17,556 nucleotides of DNA from Bacteroidota bacterium (lineage in GTDB: Bacteria; Bacteroidota; Bacteroidia; NS11-12g; UBA955): NCBI GenBank assembly GCA_018969565.1, contig JAGWYC010000017.1, forward strand, positions 1 through 17,556, given 5' to 3'. This document shows, in pieces, positions 15,390-17,556 of the stretch. Both the position numbers and the translations under genes were made by a program. Within the stretch, counting starts at the first letter, position 1. The number at the start of each line of letters is the position of its first letter. A model generated the notes under the pieces. It had not been told where the DNA came from. It did no database searches and worked only from the letters and a program-made list of their open reading frames with translations.

Positions 15390-16703
15390 ATGCCATTAAA
15401 TAATTTCACCCCGGATATTCCCACCCTGATTCCTTCCATCATCAAGGTCATCGGCGTGGGTGGAGGCGGCAGCAATGCCGTAAACTACATGTATAAAGCC
15501 GGTATTGAAGGCGTACAGTTTTATGTATGCAATACCGATGCTCAGGCGCTTCGCAGCAGTGTTGTACCCAATAAAATCCAGTTGGGTGTACAACTTACGG
15601 AAGGGCTCGGTGCAGGTTCTGAACCTGAAATGGGGCAAAAAGCCGCGCAGGAAAGCGCTGATAAAATTGCTGAAATGCTGCGCCAAAACACCAAGATGGT
15701 GTTTATCACGGCCGGCATGGGCGGCGGAACAGGCACCGGCGCTGCCCCCGTGATAGCCGAAATCGCCCGGCAAATGGGCATCCTCACCGTAGGCATCGTT
15801 ACAGTTCCGTTTTCTGATGAAGGACCGGACAGAAGAAGACAAGCCGAAGAGGGCATTGAAAAACTCCGCCCCCATGTAGATGCACTGTTGGTTATTATCA
15901 ACGACCGTGTGCTGGAGATGTATGAAAACCTCCCCATCAGTAAGGCCTTCGCCAGCGCTGATAATGTGCTCTGCACCGCCGCTAAGGGCATTGCAGAAAT
16001 CATCACCCGCACCGGTTATATCAACGTAGATTTCAGAGATGTGGAAACGGCTATGCGCAACAGCGGAAGAGCCGTAATGGGTATGGGCCAGGGCGCAGGA
16101 GAAGATCGGGCGGAAATAGCTGTAAAGAGCGCCCTCGACTCACCCTTGCTCAACAATATGCGTCTGGACGGCGCCCGTCATATACTCGTGAATATTGTGT
16201 TCGGAAATACGGAACCTACCATGAAGGAAATCAGGAAAATTACCGGATTCCTTCAGGACAAGACCGGAAATACAGCCAAGCTGAAATTCGGACTCACCAA
16301 TAATCCCGAACTGAACGAGGAACTCTCCGTTACGGTTATTGCAACCAGCTTTCAGGACAGCTTCTCGGTAAATACAGCATTGGAGCCGGAATCAGAACAG
16401 GAGGAATTGATTCACCTGCCCATTGATATTGAAGCGCTGGAAGAAGAACCTTCACCTGTGCCCCACGTTCCCACATTTCAACCTGTTGGCAAGTACACTC
16501 CTCCCCCAAGGCCGGAGATTTATCAGCCTGTAATCACAAATGACGACCTGAATACGCCTGCGTATCTGCGTATGGGAATTAAACTGGAAACCGTTCCGGA
16601 AAGCGACAAACAACTGATGTCAAAAATGGTCATGGTTGAAGAAGAAGGAACCAAAACACCAGTGCTTAAAAAGAACACTTACTACAGTAACAATCCCGAT
16701 TGA
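15390..16703 (+). CDS. ftsZ: FtsZ, tubulin-like division GTPase
   Basis: The protein has 437 residues. FtsZ polymerises in the cytoplasm into the ring that organises septum synthesis. Seen are the N-terminal VIGVGGGGSNAVNYM at 20-34, NTDAQAL at 48-54, the tubulin signature GGGTGTGAAP at 111-120, and VPFSDEGPDRR at 139-149. The T7 synergy loop is NVDFRDVETAM at 212-222. The GTPase core ends near 320. A variable linker rich in Glu and Pro follows. DLNTPAYLRMGIKL at 386-399 resembles the conserved C-terminal peptide of other FtsZ proteins (D-I-P-A-F-L-R in E. coli). Here 37 further residues follow it, ending NTYYSNNPD. The gene begins 12 bases after ftsA with no clear Shine-Dalgarno sequence and is the last gene of the cluster. 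Confidence 0.98.
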   Translation: MPLNNFTPDIPTLIPSIIKVIGVGGGGSNAVNYMYKAGIEGVQFYVCNTDAQALRSSVVPNKIQLGVQLTEGLGAGSEPEMGQKAAQESADKIAEMLRQNTKMVFITAGMGGGTGTGAAPVIAEIARQMGILTVGIVTVPFSDEGPDRRRQAEEGIEKLRPHVDALLVIINDRVLEMYENLPISKAFASADNVLCTAAKGIAEIITRTGYINVDFRDVETAMRNSGRAVMGMGQGAGEDRAEIAVKSALDSPLLNNMRLDGARHILVNIVFGNTEPTMKEIRKITGFLQDKTGNTAKLKFGLTNNPELNEELSVTVIATSFQDSFSVNTALEPESEQEELIHLPIDIEALEEEPSPVPHVPTFQPVGKYTPPPRPEIYQPVITNDDLNTPAYLRMGIKLETVPESDKQLMSKMVMVEEEGTKTPVLKKNTYYSNNPD

Positions 16704-16714
16704 CGCGGGATTTT
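16692..16714 (+). terminator. Hairpin at the ftsZ stop codon, probable terminator
   Basis: AATCCCG (16692-16698) and CGGGATT (16706-16712) form a perfect 7-bp stem with a 7-base loop, and the downstream arm runs into TTTT. The ftsZ stop codon (16701-16703) sits in the loop. The T tract is short, so termination may be weak. The opposite strand has no T run after the stem, so it is not obviously bidirectional. Confidence 0.5.
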
Positions 16715-16716
16715 AC

Positions 16717-17556
16717 TCAGGGGTAAGGAATCCGGTAAGCACCAACTATTGCTTCCATTTCTGCTTCCGTGCCGACAGTACTGAGCGTCAAGCCACGATA
16801 CGTCGGACTCCAGTTTTCGGGTATGGCGTATTGAGCCTCCGGCAAGGAATAGGCAACTCCGGGTAAACCTGGTCTCTTCGGACCGAGGTAAAACACGTGT
16901 TGGTAATCCTTAAATCGGAATTTCTGAGGGTATATCTCCAATGCAAAATGCAGGTTGGTATCCCGTTGTTGCATCATAAAATAGTGGCCGATGCTATGCC
17001 CTATAATCAGCGTTTTTTCTGATTTACCGGTTGGCACTTGTGCTTCCAGCCAGCGCAAAACCGGCTTCGGGTTTCGCTCTGCCCGCTGCAGAAAACCCAG
17101 GCCCATCCTGCTCGCGTATGGAAAAAGCAGGAAAGGTAAAATGGCCAGCACCGCTATTCCATAAGCCCTGCGGAAGGTCCATTTTTTCTCCGCAAGCCAA
17201 AGCGCCCACACTACATACATCAGCAGATGATGAGGAGGCAGGTAACGATGATGAGGCGCCAAAATCAGCATCCAGCTCAGATCCTGCACCATCCACATAC
17301 AGGCGGGCATGGCCTTCATCGAAAGCCGATGTTGTCGCAATAAGGATAAAGCCGGCCACCAGGTAAGCAGATGTAACACCGGAATCCATGGCTGCTCTTT
17401 GAAATAGGGCCAGTAGCGGGTAATGAAATGCGCCGTTATCCTGTTGCCTTCCACGCCATGCATGGCAGCCTGTCCCTGTAATTGATGCCACCAGACAGCC
17501 ATCGGCGCACCCAGCCAATGAAAATAGACCATCGCAGGGAGCGCGAAGACCAAAGG
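16717..17556 (-). CDS. Multi-pass membrane protein, possibly GT-C glycosyltransferase (5' end outside window)
   Basis: The reading frame stays open to the window edge, so only the last 279 residues are seen. About five hydrophobic segments rich in Trp and Leu can be placed, among them LVFALPAMVYFHWLGAPMAV and AYGIAVLAILPFLLFPYA. Then comes a soluble C-terminal region of about 125 residues with few distinguishing motifs (TLIIGHSIGHYFMM, ALEIYPQKFRFKDY). The stretch PHHRYLPPHHLL followed by a membrane segment recalls the RYLLP-type motif of GT-C/ArnT-like sugar transferases. That layout of many helices plus a periplasmic tail also fits, but the identification is tentative. The gene is convergent with ftsZ, with 13 bases between the stop codons, and is not part of the dcw operon. 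Confidence 0.5.
   Translation of the reverse strand, partial: PLVFALPAMVYFHWLGAPMAVWWHQLQGQAAMHGVEGNRITAHFITRYWPYFKEQPWIPVLHLLTWWPALSLLRQHRLSMKAMPACMWMVQDLSWMLILAPHHRYLPPHHLLMYVVWALWLAEKKWTFRRAYGIAVLAILPFLLFPYASRMGLGFLQRAERNPKPVLRWLEAQVPTGKSEKTLIIGHSIGHYFMMQQRDTNLHFALEIYPQKFRFKDYQHVFYLGPKRPGLPGVAYSLPEAQYAIPENWSPTYRGLTLSTVGTEAEMEAIVGAYRIPYP

Noticed and set aside
1..17556. CRISPR array, transposase, tRNA/rRNA or a novel defence-type system
   Set aside because: I saw no regularly spaced repeats, terminal inverted repeats, RNA gene signatures or unexplained gene clusters. Nearly all sequence is covered by recognisable genes.

Overview
The window holds a Bacteroidota-type division and cell wall (dcw) cluster, complete from mraZ to ftsZ and entirely on the + strand (about 1730-16703). 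It is flanked on each side by one or two unrelated genes. A Bacteroidota origin is suggested by: the gene order mraZ-rsmH-ftsL-ftsI-murE-mraY-murD-ftsW-murG-murC-ftsQ-ftsA-ftsZ with no murF, murB or ddl between them; a short, divergent FtsL-like protein; FtsI with one C-terminal PASTA domain; a ChaN-type lipoprotein fragment of the Bacteroidota style; and start sites that mostly lack a Shine-Dalgarno sequence. GC content looks a little above half by eye. The genus cannot be told. MurE carries the DNPR motif, which points to meso-diaminopimelate peptidoglycan and so to a Gram-negative-type wall.

Layout. 1-492 (+) is the 3' end of a ChaN-family haem-binding lipoprotein gene. 486-1472 (-) is a family 4-like glycosyltransferase that overlaps it tail to tail by 7 bases. 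1473-1729 is the divergent control region between the glycosyltransferase and mraZ. 1730-16703 is the dcw cluster: 13 genes, all overlapping or separated by 12 bases or fewer, so probably one transcript with translational coupling. A small hairpin spans the ftsZ stop codon. 16717-17556 (-) is the 3' part of a multi-pass membrane protein gene, possibly a GT-C glycosyltransferase, facing ftsZ.

How the genes work together. MurC, MurD and MurE add L-Ala, D-Glu and meso-DAP to UDP-MurNAc (MurF must be encoded elsewhere). MraY and MurG build lipid I and lipid II. FtsW polymerises lipid II and FtsI cross-links it at the septum. FtsL and FtsQ are the membrane scaffold. FtsA anchors the FtsZ ring. RsmH methylates 16S rRNA, and MraZ is the cluster's regulator.

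The most informative non-coding signal is an array of TGGG boxes with a 10-base period just upstream of mraZ. It matches the known MraZ operator pattern. A second, similar pair of boxes lies on the opposite strand upstream of the divergent glycosyltransferase, suggesting that this gene may share MraZ control. I found no CRISPR array, mobile element, tRNA, rRNA or unknown defence-like system. This is mostly a well-understood housekeeping region.
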